Positions 28,662 to 40,605 of a DNA stretch of 64,000 nt are shown here, piece by piece (the stretch's first letter is position 1; each line of letters starts with the position of its first letter). The position numbers were made by a program, and so were the translations under genes. Source of the stretch: Rhynchopus sp. YZ270_cl-10 (lineage: Eukaryota > Euglenozoa > Diplonemea > Diplonemida > Diplonemidae); contig OZ037865.1 in assembly GCA_964035575.1 (NCBI GenBank), positions 1,116,001 to 1,180,000 on the forward strand, in the 5' to 3' direction. The notes beneath the pieces were generated by a model, which was not told the origin of the DNA, searched no databases, and saw nothing but the letters and a program-made list of their open reading frames with translations.

Positions 28662-31600
28662 ATGCCTGATGTGAAGGCAAAGAGCGAGGTCCGCTCGGAC
28701 AAGGACGCGTCACGGGAGGAGCGAAGGCGTGCCGAGAAGGAGAAGAAGGAGAAGTTGCTGGAGACACTCAAGCGCGAGATTGAGCAGCTCTCAACACGGT
28801 GGCGGGTGACAACGTACCTGAGCGGGGGGAGCTATGGTGAAGTGTGCGGGGCGGTTGACACGGTGACTAGTATGCATTTTTTTTTTTTTTGTTGTGCAGG
28901 TGAATCGCATTCTTCTTTCAAGTTTTAATTTCCCCCTTCCGCGCACTTATTAGAAACCCGAATAATATCGCCGTTTTAATCACCTATTTTCTCCCCTCTC
29001 CCGTTACATCACTTTGCGCCAATTCAGATCTAACATATTTGGCCTTTCAGCGAAAATAATATTCTCGTTTCCTGGTCGAGTTATCAGGATCAGGTGACAA
29101 TCGTAAAAGTCTTAGTTTCCTATTGGAAGCGAAAAACTTTTGGATAGGATATTCTTTGATGATAATAATCTTCTTTCTTACTTTCTTTTTTCTTTCTTGT
29201 AGACCACAAAGTCGCGATTAAGCGTGTGTACAAAGCGAAGGCAGGCTCGGAAGGGACGGTGATCATCATGAACGACCCCTTCCTGGGGAAGCGTGTGTTC
29301 CGCGAAATAAAGCTTCTCTCCCACTTCAACCACGAGAACATCCTCGGTCTCATCAGCGTGATGTGCGACCCGACTGCCACAACCAAGCTCTACATGGTGA
29401 TGGAGTGCATGGACACAGACCTTTCACAGATCATCCGAGACACCACAGTCAACATCACCGAAGAGCACATCCAGTACTTCATGTTCCAGATCTTCCACGG
29501 GCTCAAATGTCTGCACGATGCAAAGGTCATTCACAGGTATGACTTTTTAGCTAAAAAAGGGTGAATTTTTCATATTTTCGACATTCTATTATTATAAACC
29601 GTGGCTATTATCTAGTGATAGTAGTCTATAATCGAGCAAAATATTTTTGACATTCTATTATTTTGGTTTTACCGCGGTTGGTTCCGGGTTGATTATCTCA
29701 ACAGCCGTTTTCTTTTTTTGATGGCGAAAAGAATTTTTTTTTATTCCTACGAAGCTTGCTTTAAAGGAGAAATAGTATTACCGGGTACGGTCGCCAGTCA
29801 TCCCTCTAACAGGAGGATTCGTGCAATCAACGAAAACAACTTTACTTACCTACCGATCCTACTATTTCTCTTCAAAACCCCCTCCTTTCAACAGAGATCT
29901 GCACCCCGGTAATATTCTGTTGAACACCGAGAACGATGTGAAAATCTGCGACTTCAACCTTGCCAAGGAGGACAATGAGGGACAGAGCAGTACCGACTAT
30001 GTCACATACCGGTGGTACCGCGCCCCGGAGCTGGTCATGCAGTGGCAGCAGTACGACAAGAAGATCGATGTGTGGTCGGCAGGGTGCATAATGTGTGAGC
30101 TGTACAACAGACGCCCGCTGTTCCCGGGGACGACGTTCTACAACCAGCTGAACAAGATTATTGAGATCATCGGGACACCCTCGGAGGAGGACGTAGGCCA
30201 CATTGGCTCGGACTCCGCACGGCAATACCTCTTCCGTGAGCTTCGCGGCATCCCCGCCGCACGCTGGGAGCGCATCATCACCGCCCAAAACCCTCTCGCC
30301 CTCGACCTCATCTCCAAGCTCCTCACCTTCAACCCCCACAAACGCTGCGACGTCGAGCAGGCGCTCCGTCACCGCTTCTTCAAAGAACCCACTTGTCTCT
30401 ACGACGACGCTGAAATGGTATGTTTTTCTTGGAAAATTTCAAAAAAAAAAAAAAAAAAAAAAAGAAGAAGGTTGCTCTCAGGCTATTTCCTAAATCTGAG
30501 TTTCGATTTTAGGATTTGAGATTTTGGAAATGCCGCACTTTTTTTACCGACCAAATTTTCCCGGTTGCCGCACTTTTTTTTCGCCTAAGGGGGAAGGTAG
30601 GTAGGGCACTTCTGTCTGGGAAAAAGTGACCAGGGAAAAAAATGTTGGGGTCCCGTGCTCCCAAATGTGCGAAATAAGCAAGAAAAAAGTATTTTTGCGC
30701 ACATGTGTATAAAAAAAATCCGCCTCCGGCGGGGTTCGTTTTCGAGGATTTTCAGAGATATCACGATATGAGGATTCCTTAAGAAACCATTGAATCTTAT
30801 TCAGAATAATAGTACCTTAGAGTGTTTTTGGACACATATGACCCCACCGTGGAGAGCAATCGGCTCGTGCAATCAAAAGAAAGTGGAGAAAAGGTGCAAA
30901 AAAAAAAGTTGGGTACCGTACGCCTGCGGCGCTTCTTGTTCCCTACCAGTTTCTACAGGCAAACGCTTGCCCCCTTTACCTTACACTGACGGATTTTGAC
31001 CAAAACCAAGAACTTGTCCTTTTCGGCAAATTGACCCCACCACACAACGCACGGATTCCGGAAATGCAAATGCCGGTGTTTTCGGGCATTTTCATGTTTC
31101 AAGACGTCAGGATCAGGGAGAGAAAATTTGGTTGTGGGATTTACCTTGGCCCTCTTTACCCTACATGGATTTTGACCAAAACCAAGAATTTGGCCATTTC
31201 GGCAAAGTGACCCCACCACAGCGCGGGCGGATTCCGGAAATTCCAATCGCGGTATGTTTTGGAGCTGAAAACCCACTGTTTTTTTCAGGGGAAAAATTGC
31301 TTCCAAATGTCGGAATTTTCCGAATTTTCCTGAAAATGACCCTTGTTTACGAGTATGGGTTCATATTTTGCGAAAATTTAAGTCACTAAATTTTTGTCCA
31401 TTTTTCCGAATATGCCCCACCACAAGCCGGGATTGGCTCGGAAATGCAACAAAACGCCCTCTTGGGCGGAAAAAAACCTCACGAAAATGCCGCACTTTTT
31501 TTGCATTTCTTTTTCGATATTTTGGAAAAAACGCCCCAGAGTTAGGAAATAGCCTGGTTGCTCTCAAGGGTGGCGTCTACCTTCCGCCAATTGAGTACAG

Positions 31601-32157
31601 ACCCAAGCGGGGGTCCTTTAGGTTGGTCAGCAACAAAAAGACCAAAATCGAGAAACTGGAAGATATTTTATCGTCCCTGCTATCTACCGCAGGTTTGGCT
31701 TTAGACAGACACTTTAAGTTTTTTTCTACGAAATGAAAACAACCTCCCATACATACCTCTACCCTTGGCACACCTGAAGGGCTGCTCTGATTGATCTTCT
31801 AACAAACGATACTACCATGCAAACACCACACCACACCATCCACAGGAGTGCATACCCCCCGTAGAACGCTTCTCCTTCGACGATTCGTTGAACACCGCTG
31901 ACGAGATCAAAGCTTCGATGAGCCAATACATCCTGAGAATACAAGAGCGATTTGCAATGGAGGCACAGGTGTCTCCGGACGTCTCCCCAACACTGTCGGC
32001 ACACGACGCACCACACCACCGAGGCAAGGTGTCGAACAACTCCTTCTATGATGACATGAGCAAAAAGTACTTCACACGCACAAACAGCGACTTCGTCTTT
32101 GAAGACATGACTGAAGAGGAGGTCCTCGCTGCCGAGGCAGCGGAAAACGAAAAGTAA
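28662..32157 (+). CDS. MAP kinase, TDY type (458 aa, four exons)
   Basis: Exons at 28662-28869, 29203-29536, 29895-30417 and 31846-32157, all introns GT-AG. A charged N-terminal helix precedes the kinase domain. Visible motifs: GGSYGEVCGAVDTVTNHKVAIKR (Gly loop and Lys, across intron 1), HRDLHPGNILL (across intron 2; His replaces the usual Lys), CDFNLAKED (DFN replaces DFG), SSTDYVTYRWYRAPE (TDY activation lip) and DVWSAGCIMCEL. The C-terminal extension (exon 4) ends with EEEVLAAEAAENEK. It should be activated by dual phosphorylation of TDY by a MAP-kinase kinase. The DFN and HRDLHPGN variants resemble kinetoplastid MAP kinases as I remember them; metal-binding Asp and catalytic Asp are kept. 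Introns 1 and 3 hold repeats; intron 3 holds a Mutator-like element. Confidence 0.88.
29738..29845 (+). repeat. short repeat module G (intron 2 of MAP kinase)
   Basis: About 100 bp (CCTACGAAGCTTGCTTTAAA, GGAGAAATAGT, GGTACGGTCGCCAGTCATCC, GTGCAATCAACGAAAA) shared with 8548-8640 at roughly 80 percent by eye. Only two copies are in the window. Confidence 0.6.
30480..31555. mobile_element. 1076-bp Mutator-like MITE in MAP-kinase intron 3
   Basis: Terminal inverted repeats AGGCTATTTCCTAAATCTG and the complement of AGGCTATTTCCTAACTCTG (18 of 19). They are flanked by the perfect 10-bp direct repeat GGTTGCTCTC at 30470-30479 and 31556-31565. A 9-11 bp duplication is typical of Mutator-like elements. 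Inside, a ~100-bp unit (ATTTTGACCAAAACCAAGAA ... CCACCACA ... GGATTCCGGAAAT) is directly repeated. No transposase. Its right part is repeated in reverse orientation at about 36990-37560. Confidence 0.86.
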
Positions 32158-33309
32158 AACAGCTCTGTGTGGTCGTAACATTGTCTTCAGTACAGACAAT
32201 GAAAGGGTCGCCTGCATCGTAGCTGCACTAAAAGAAACAGAGTATCAAAAAAAAAAAAGGGATTCGGTGGTTTGTGCCGCTAGGTCGTAATTGCTTGCAA
32301 GGTGTGTTAGTGTTATATTGTCAATTTTTTTTTGTAAAAAAAGAAGAAAAAAAAAGCAAACAAAAAACCCCCGATTTAAAGAAATAAACAAATGAAAAGA
32401 GGGGAGGGGGATGACACAAAAAAAAAAAGTATATAGTGGGGGGGTGGTCACCCTCAGGGTGTCAACATAATTCAAGTTTTCAAAAAAAAAAGAAGAAGAA
32501 AAAAAAAAAAAAAACAATCTAGCCCAAACAAAATTACTATTTCGAAAATTCAGTACAGGGGAGGGGGGTTTTGTGGTTTCGTGCATGGTGTCGAAGCAAT
32601 CCAGTAATTAAAAAAATGCTTATTCAATGGTGTATGACAAACCTAAGAAAGCAATAACACAAAAGAAGAAGAGAAAAAAAAATTCAATTAGGCAACATGA
32701 GTCCCCAGCCTGCCTGGGGTCTTAGGGTTCCTGTCCTGAAGCAAAAAAAAAGAAGGGAAAAGAAAAAAAAAAACAAAAAAAACGAATCTTTGTGAAGAGG
32801 CAAACGTGGAGTTTAAAAAAAAAAAAATGTGGACATCACCTGGCGTCCTTTACCAAAGAAAACCCCCCTTTTTTTGTTCTCTTTGCACTACAGAGACAGT
32901 ACCATGAACGTCACCCCCTCCTATTTTTTTTTCCCCCTTATTGGTTACAGATCAAGACATGCTTGCCTTTTTGTATTTCTGTGTGATTTTTTCCCCCCCT
33001 TTCTTTTTGTCGTGTGTACATGAGGTTTATTGTCATCATTCATTTTTTTCCCCTAAATTTTTTTTTCTTCTCTCTCTCCGACACAATGAATCATCTACGG
33101 TCATCTATCGGAGAGATGACCGTTGTTTGACTCCAACTTTTAGTTTATCAAAAAAGGGTAACTTCATTAGGGTGGAGGATGATCTGCATCTATACCTTTT
33201 TGAAATTCATTTAGCCTTTCGAGGCGACTTTGTTTGTACAGGAACCCGTTCTCGGACAGGGTGATTTGGTGATTTCTAAATCACAATATATAGATGATCA
33301 ACTAACAAC

Positions 33310-33453
33310 ATACAATGCAACGAGGCCGACGACGTATGGAAATAGGCATGTCTGGAAAATCTATCTGAGGCGTACTAAATACTTCCAATCACGCCTCAGC
33401 CACGCCTGTATCGGGCCTTAGCGAGGCTTTTGTTCGGCCTCGTTGCATCGTAT
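33310..33453. mobile_element. 144-bp inverted-repeat (MITE-like) element
   Basis: Ends ATACAATGCAACGAGGCCGA and the complement of ATACGATGCAACGAGGCCGA (19 of 20). The interior also has CGAGGC/GCCTCG-type inverted motifs. I could not find a convincing target-site duplication, so it may be an old insertion or a foldback repeat. Confidence 0.55.
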
Positions 33454-34611
33454 GGCAACAAACGGCGAATAGAGAAGTGGGGCATTTCAGTTTTTTTTTT
33501 TTGATTCCAATAAAATGATGTGTGCACAATGCTGGAAATATTATTATTTTAAGAAAAGCTGTTTTTTCACAGTATTTAAGACTGTGAGGCTTAGTATCAT
33601 CTTACAATTTCCCCTAAAACCACCCTGTGCATCCGCACGGGTCCGTCCGGTGAGACGTTTGCACTTTCAGCTTCTCTTTTTTTTTTTTTTTTTTTTTTGT
33701 TTCAAACGAAATGGATGTAGGACTGCAATGGTTGGGGGGTCCGCCCCCCCTGGTACAGCCGGTCATTGTACCAAAGGTACACTGTTCACGAGAGGGCTTT
33801 GTATTTCAAGTCAACTTTGTTTTTTTTTTTTTCTTTGGACTAAAGAGGAGTTACGGAAGAGAGGCCACCCACACCCCCTTACCCCGTGCAGAATTCACCC
33901 TCCCTTCCTAGGAATGTTTTATAAGCGGTGCCTGTCCCCATTATTTATTAGATAGTGTGTCCTTGGAAAAGCAGGTGTGAGGTACTTCCTTGCAGAGGAA
34001 TGTTTGCCCCAAAAATGTTGTGTCTTTAAAAACCTGTGGTGTGTGTGTGTGTGTGTGTGCATGGACGCTATGTATTTTCTTTCAATTTTATTATTTTTCG
34101 GTTTTGCGAAGACAGCAAATTTCAGAGTCAAAAAAAAAAAAGGGGGGATAAAAAAAGGGGAAGGGGGAAGGGGGGAAGAGAAGTATGAGAGGGGGTGATG
34201 GGAGGTAATGCGCACTATATAGGTTGCAGAAATGGATTTTCAAGAGAAAATTCTGGTTTTTGGAGTTGGTGGAGGGGAACATAGTTTCGTTTTCGTTTTT
34301 TTTTTTTTGGTGTTGAATTTTACCAATTTTTACACCGTTTCCCTGATTTTTTTTTGCTCTTTTTTTATATAAAAGAAGGCATTGTCCGCGCCGAGTGGCC
34401 TAGACTCATCTCTCGACCATTGGCTTATCTGACCCAACTTTATCTTTTTTTTTCCCCCCCGGACAGGAGAGATTCTTCGTCCGAGAGTCAGCAGCTGTGT
34501 TTGTGTCCCCTCGGAATTAGAGGGTGGTACCGTGCCTTTCATTCGAACTCCATTTTTTTTAATGGGGTAATGACTGTATACCTGCTTACAGCTTCCCTGT
34601 AAACCACTCCC

Positions 34612-34690
34612 ATGCGCATCACTCCGGGGTTCGATAACCCACGGAGTGTCAGTGCCTGCGTCCCAGAGGCGTTTGCACTATCAACTTCAC
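34612..34690 (+). repeat. short repeat module F (tRNA T-arm-like hairpin family)
   Basis: The best copy starts with CACTCCG-GGGTTCGATAACCCA-CGGAGTG, a perfect 7-bp stem around GGTTCGATAACC. It continues GTCAGTGCCTGCGTCC ... GAGGCGTTTGCACTATCAACTTCAC. Related copies, of varying length, lie at about 5070-5122, 8313-8375, 33625-33675, 35350-35412, 43445-43570, 49337-49410, 55072-55118, 57356-57445 and 58354-58415. GGTTCGA resembles a polymerase III B box, so a SINE-like origin is possible, but spacing is not exactly that of a tRNA. Confidence 0.7.
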
Positions 34691-35854
34691 TTTTAAGCAG
34701 CTGCACGATTGGGAGTCCTCCCCGGTGCACTGGTCATGCGCCAAAGGTACACTGTTCACGAGAGGGCTTTGCATTTCAATCCAACTTTTTGTTTTTTTCC
34801 TTATTCGAAACTCCTGCCATAACGATAACGCACCTGCAAGCCTTCTGTCTTGATGTGGGACAGGTTTAGGTTCATCTTATATACTTTTCTTTGTGAGATC
34901 TGGTGAGTGTCTGCCCTATAAGCTTTTAACGGCATTTGTAGTGGTGGCCAATTCCATCGGTTTTAAAAAAGATCTGAACCATTTGTTCCACTGCACCCCA
35001 ACTCAGCACCTCCCCCCCTTCCCAAAACGCCTCTTCAGTCTGACGTTGCACGTTGTCTCCAAAACTACCTGTGTTATTTATGTTTGTTTTTCTCCAGCCT
35101 ACCTGTTAGTCCCCCCCTTTGTTATCGCCGAATTTTGTGATTTTTTTTTTTTCTTCGATGTAATCCCTGTAGGGGAACGGTGTGTTTTTGTGAGATCATT
35201 TAGGAACCCCTCCCCCAAAAAAAAAAAAAAAAACGTACTTGATGCCATACGATGATCGGAGGAGGCTGTTTTTTATGCGAACGCCTTTCGGGAAAGTGAA
35301 CCTTCTGCACAGAGATGGCAACTACGCGATTCCCATTTCCCCCCCCCCCCCCCCCGAGGTTCGATAATCAGCGTCGGGTGCCTGCGTCCCAGAGGCGTTT
35401 CGCACTATCAACTTCACATTATTTTTATTTTTCCTTTTCCTTTTTTATTTTGGAAAAAAGGAGGTTACACCCGGTAATGCTTACTGCTTACTTACTGTTT
35501 GCTAAAATAGTAAGTATTTGGTGTGGCTGAAAGGGGGTGCTATTTTTTTGTGCTACTTTCTGCTATTTTCTGCTATTTTGGGGTCGTCGGCCACACCAAG
35601 TATACGATCATACGATCTTTTTTTTTGGGCAATTTAGTCTATGAGGCTGAGACTCATCTTACTAAACCTTTATCGTAATGTGTTATTGAATGCTGTCAGA
35701 TTACTAACGATTTTTGCCCCCTTTTTTAGACCCCACTTTAAACATGTGGATGTATTTTTTTATTTTTTGCCTCCCCCCACGTTTGAATCCCTGAAACTTT
35801 GGTGGGGGGAGGCAAAAAAAAAAAAAATTGACCCATGTGTGCAATGTGTCGTAC

Positions 35855-36130
35855 CCATGGAGAATGACTTTGACGTGATCGATGCTCCCCGTACTGGGAG
35901 TCTTAGTCTTACAAGAAGCTCGCTTTCTTCGGGAATGTGTTGAGGATGAGAGTGGCAAGAAAAAGCTCTACCAACTGCCTCCTCTCTTAAATGGAGCACC
36001 GCCAACCTGCCTGTGAACCTGCGATACATGCTCGAACACTACATCGTGCCAAAAATTACGAACTCCGGCTGGGGAAATATCATCATTTCTAACAAATTTG
36101 TGGAAACCCACGCAGCTGATGCTGTGCGAT
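35855..36130 (+). pseudogene. broken coding-like relic of unknown origin
   Basis: Codon-like sequence is spread over more than one frame (for example ENDFDVIDAPRTGSLSL, ECVEDESGKKKLYQLPPLLN and NLPVNLRYMLEHYIVP). It ends in the sequence I call module E. I do not recognise the protein. It may be a decayed host gene or a fossil of a mobile element; it is broken. Confidence 0.4.
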
Positions 36131-36989
36131 AACAAATGTGATCAAAGGTGACTCATCATACGGCTTGGGGTCATCTTATAACTTTTTGTTTTATTTTTCT
36201 TCGAGCTTTCATCAAGGATGGCTGGCATCGGCATCAGTGGGTCAGTCGGAGGTGCTTACATAAGCAACTACCATTTTTCTTTATCTCATCTCTGTCAGTA
36301 CGTTTTCCCCCCCCTCCGGGTTCAGATGCCGAACGCATCCTAGCCCTCCCCCCCAGCTGTTTTTTCCGGGTGGTTTGGTTTATTCGTTATTTTTGCCAGA
36401 TTTTTTTTTGGTGACTTTGTCAGCAGTCAGGTGGGTAAAAAAGGGGGTAGGTGCCCCGCCATCCCAATTTTTGTTGAACGTATTTTACAAAAATACCCAA
36501 AAAAAGAAAATTATTTTTTTACGTCGGAGTTTACCAAATAAAAACAAAAACAGTTTTGTTCGTTTCACTTCTATTTGGTTGACATTGTGAAGCAGAACCC
36601 TGCCCTCTTGGCATTAGGTCAAAATAGGCAAAAACAAAAAAAAAAAAAAAACAGTGGAGATTGCACAACTGTGGCAACACAACCGAGGCAACTACACTAC
36701 TCCAACAATTTTTCAAAAAAAAACAAAAAAAATGTGTTGTTCGTTTCATTACGAACGAGTGAAGGAGGAGGAGGGGGGTAGCATCTGCTACTGGTTACTT
36801 CGTGTGTGTATCGATGTATTGTGGAAAGGCGAAGGGAGCGGGGTGGGAAATAGAACCTACGTCAGGACCGTCTTGGATGTAAGCAGGACCATATTGTTGA
36901 CAGTGGTCGCGCTAATTATGGGGAAAAATGGGGAAAAAATGGATTTCGGGTACGGAAAAACGTTCCTTGAAAAGGTTAGCTGGGGAGGC

Positions 36990-39245
36990 CCGGAAACCCC
37001 GTTTTGTGGCATTTCCGGGCCAATCCCGGCTTGTGGTGGGGTATATACGGAAAAATGGACAAAATTTTAGTGACTTAAATTTTCGCAAAATATGAACCCA
37101 TACTCGTAAACAAGGGTCATTTTCAGGAAAATTCGGAAAATTCCGAGATTTGGAAGCAATTTTTCTCCTGAAAATCAGTGGGTTTTCAGCCCCAAAACAT
37201 ACCGCGATTGGAATTTCCGGAATCCGTCCGCGCTGTGGTGGGGTCACTTTGCCGAAATGGCCATTTTTTTGGTTTTGGTCAAAATCCATGTGGGTAAAGA
37301 GGGCCAATGTAAATCCCACAACCAGATTTTCTCTCCCTGATCCTGACGTCTTGCAACATGAAAATGCGCGAAAACACCGGCATTTGCATTTCCGGAATTC
37401 GTCCGTTCTGTGGTGGGGTCAATTTGCCGAAATGGACAAGTTCTTGGTTTTGGTCAAAACCCGTCAGTGTAAGGTAAAGGGGGCAAGTGTTTGCCTGTAG
37501 AAACTGGAAGGGAACAGGCAGCGCCGCAGGCGCACGGTAACCAACTTTTTTTTTTTTTTTTCCCTTTTCTTTTTTCTCCTCTTCAGGGTAGATCCTTAGC
37601 GAAAGTGAAAATAAGGATTCGAGATTTTTTATTTTTTTTTCCTTTTTTTTTTTCCTTTTTTCTCTGGCCCATTTTTTTGGTTACCTACTAATTTCCAGCC
37701 ACAGAGTGGCACCACCACGGTCCGCAATCGATCCGGAAAGTCAAAATAAGGGGAAAACCAAAAGGAAAAAAAGTAAAAGTTCGCTACCGTTTTTTTGGCT
37801 GGCCTTCGGCCCGCCAATGCCCCTTTAATATTTGTCTTCACTTCATAAGACAAGGACCAATGAGTCAGTGTCACCTTGCATAAAACAATTTTGAAGCATA
37901 TTTTTGAAGAACACAATTACTATGTCCACAAACCCGCAAAGCGGACCATTGTAAAAGGGTTGGTGCTGAGGGTGGAGGTTTCGAAGAAGTGCGGGTGTGT
38001 TAAAGGTCGGGCATGAGTCACCTGTACGGAGTATGAGATCCAGTAATAAAGACTTCAACCGGACCAAGGCAGAAACACAACACTGTTAGGCCAAAATCCA
38101 AAAACCCATAGGGCCCCAGTATTGTTGTCGAAAATCCCCACTTAATTTTTGGTGGGATTTTGAACTTTGCCCAAAAACTGCGAAAAAAAATTTCCGCTCG
38201 CTGCGCTCGCGGAGGTTCACCCAATGCGGTCTCGCCTACCCAAACTGCTGGTGCCTATTTAATTTTGAAAATTTTCTTGCTAATGCCGGGCACTACCACT
38301 TTTTTTCAGAATGTTTCTAGAAAGTATTACCCTTGTCAGAGGGCGCAGTGTCCGACAAGGGTCACAGCCAGAATGTGATTTAATTGTTCAAATGCCGAAG
38401 GAAAAGGAAGCATGCGAAAGAATAAAAGTAGCGTACCGTGCGCCTGCGGCGCAGCTTGCAGCCCTGTTTGGCAGTAAAAATGTGCAATTTTGAGCGCAAT
38501 TTTTTGAAATGTTGCGTACCGTGGCTTCGCCAGAAACTTTCGTTTCAGCAAAATCTGGAAGTAAAATTTGCGGTAACTGTTGAAAATTACCAACGACAGT
38601 GCCGTTTTATGGCAACATTTTCAGAAATGTTGCGTACCGTGGCTTCGCCATGGGTGCCACGACCGCCGTTTCTTTTTGTAAATATACTGTCACTGCGCGT
38701 GCCTGGTGCAAATATCAATACAGTGCCGAACTCCGCAGTAGGATAACCGAGCAATTCTCACATTCCGCCGGAGGCCCTAACGAGCTGGGTTGGGCTCGAC
38801 CGAGTTTCAGAGAAAACCCCCAAAACCTATATTATCCCCTGGGGTTTAGTTCTACGACAGCTGAGATGTGTAAAAAAACACCACTATTCTGCCTCAGTAC
38901 AGTACCAACCTGCTTGTTGGATTTTTTTTTTTAGACCGTCACTCAATTTTTCCGCTCGCTGCGCGAGCGGACACACCATCAACCCCCACGATTTCCCAAA
39001 AACCTGAAAGTTAGCGTCAGGCCTGCGCGGAAAAATTTCAAAAACGGGAGAGAAAAAAAAAGGAAAAAAACGAAAATAAATCTGGGATTTTTAGCGTTTT
39101 TAGCGAAAATAAGGATCTACCCTGCTCCTCTTTCTTTTGACTTTCCGAGCCAATTGCGTTCCACGGCGGGGTCACATGTATATGCAAGCCCACTATGTGG
39201 TGGTCTTACTCAACAATATTAGAACTTCTGGTTTCTTAATGAAAT
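36990..39245 (-). mobile_element. second, reversed copy of the Mutator-like element, split by a hAT-like insertion
   Basis: From about 36990 to 37575 the sequence is the reverse complement of 31480-30900 (CAATCCCGGCTTGTGGTGGGG, TTTAGTGACTTAAATTTTCG, GCCGCAGGCGCACGGTAACC). The match resumes after 39132 (TCTTTTGACTTTCCGAGCC, CCACGGCGGGGTCACATGT, GGTTTCTTAATGAAA) and fades at about 39245. The two parts join exactly across the hAT-like element. I could not see its own terminal repeats, so the outer limits are approximate. Confidence 0.75.
37584..39124. mobile_element. 1541-bp non-autonomous hAT-like element, nested
   Basis: Ends CAGGGTAGATCCTTA and its complement TAAGGATCTACCCTG, with the 8-bp direct repeat CTCCTCTT at 37576-37583 and 39125-39132. 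CAGGG ends plus 8-bp duplication fit hAT. Inside are repeated GCTCGCTGCGCTCGCGG and GCGTACCGTGGCTTCGCCA motifs, but no transposase frame. It sits inside the reversed Mutator-like copy, so it is the younger of the two. Confidence 0.86.
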
Positions 39246-39839
39246 CCCCGTACTGCAAAAAAAAAACGTTCCTACCAAAACCCCCAAAAATCCCGGGATG
39301 AGGGATGGACTTTAGCGCGAGCTCTGATTGTTGAGGGGGGGGTTTTTTTTTTTGTGTGTGATGATGGGAGGAAGGGGGGTGAGGTGAACCATTTTTTTTT
39401 TTTTTTTTTTTGTATCCTCCCTCCCCCATCCTTTTCACCCCCTCTACCCTTGCTCCCTCTCTCTCTCTCTCTCTCTCTCGCCTTGAGTGTGGAAAATAAT
39501 GTTGGGGGGTCTTTTTTTATTCAAAATCTGTGCCGAATTGAAGTTATCTCGAAAAATGGATGGTTGGTGCTATCCGGGGGGCGGCGTTTCACAAAGTTTC
39601 ACAAAATTTCAATCAAAATCACAACTTTTCACAACTATTCACAACTTTTCACAACTTTCACAACTTTTCACAATTTTCAATCAAAATCACAACTTTTCAC
39701 AACTATTCACAACTTTTCACAACTTTTCACAAAATTCCACAAAATTCCACAAAATTTCAATCAAAATCACAACTTTTCACAACTCTTCACAACTTTTCAC
39801 ACGTAAAGGCTCAAGAGGGTTGTGAAAACTTGTGAAAAC

Positions 39840-39927
39840 TTGTGAAGAGTTGTGAAGAGTTGTGAAGAGTTGTGAAGAGTTGTGAAGAGTTGTGAAGAGT
39901 TGTGAAGAGTTGTGAAGAGTTGTGAAG
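39840..39927 (+). repeat. GTTGTGAAGA decamer array
   Basis: About eight near-perfect copies of GTTGTGAAGA, forming the inverted half of the left arm of the foldback element. Confidence 0.85.
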
Positions 39928-40605
39928 ACATGAGGGTTTTTTTAGCTTCTCGGTCTTATGAGCTGTAACGATGGTGCAGAGTGTGTAGCCCGTCCATCAG
40001 CAGCAGGGGAGACAGCAAACGTCTACTAGGACGCCAGGGCAAACGACCCTTCGTCGTCAATGCTTGAACATCAGCTCTGTGCAGGTGCTGTGCATCTCCT
40101 ACTTCCAGCGAGTCCGCCGGCTCCATCGCCTCCAGCAGCTTCAGTCTCTGCATCTTCTTCTGGTACATCCAAAAGAACAGTAGGCAGATTCGCGGACACG
40201 AAACCTGTAAGAGGTGGTGGTTGTTTAAAAGATTATCCAAATAATGTAATCAATTGGTGTGCAATTCCCCGTGGTTCTACCGTGTTTCTACCAGTTGTCA
40301 CTCCGTAAAGGGGGGGTAGAGATGCTGGAATTTTAATTCTGCTACTTGAGTTTAATAAATTTGTACACAGTGACCCTACCCGTAAACCCGAAAAACTTCC
40401 CAAAAAACTCGCCTACTCCCAAAACTCGCCCATTTTTGGGGGGCGAGTTTTGGCGAGTTTTTTTTTTTTTGGTAGGGATTTTACCTTGGGAAAAGTGTAC
40501 AAACAAAACTATGAGGGAAATTTGAGTTTTGAAGAGAGAATTTTTTTCGTTCCGCTTGAACAAGACCTCTACAGTTTGCTTTGTAGGCTTCCACAACCCG
40601 TAAAC

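Larger units (their letters stand above)
32158..36940. other. gene-free region rich in short modules
   Basis: No intact gene is seen over ~4.8 kb. Contents: module B at 32430-32486; a 144-bp inverted-repeat element at 33310-33453; module A at about 33580-33610, 34850-34890, 35640-35665 and 36146-36190; module D at 33703-33823 and 34715-34785; module F at 33625-33675, 34612-34690 and 35350-35412; module E at 36105-36155, running straight into module A; module C at 36653-36713. Broken coding-like stretches lie near 34375-34435 and 35855-36130. Everything else is homopolymer-rich. Confidence 0.55.

Noticed and set aside
34620-34690. tRNA gene
   Set aside because: Only a T-arm-like hairpin is present; no acceptor stem, anticodon arm or correct spacing.
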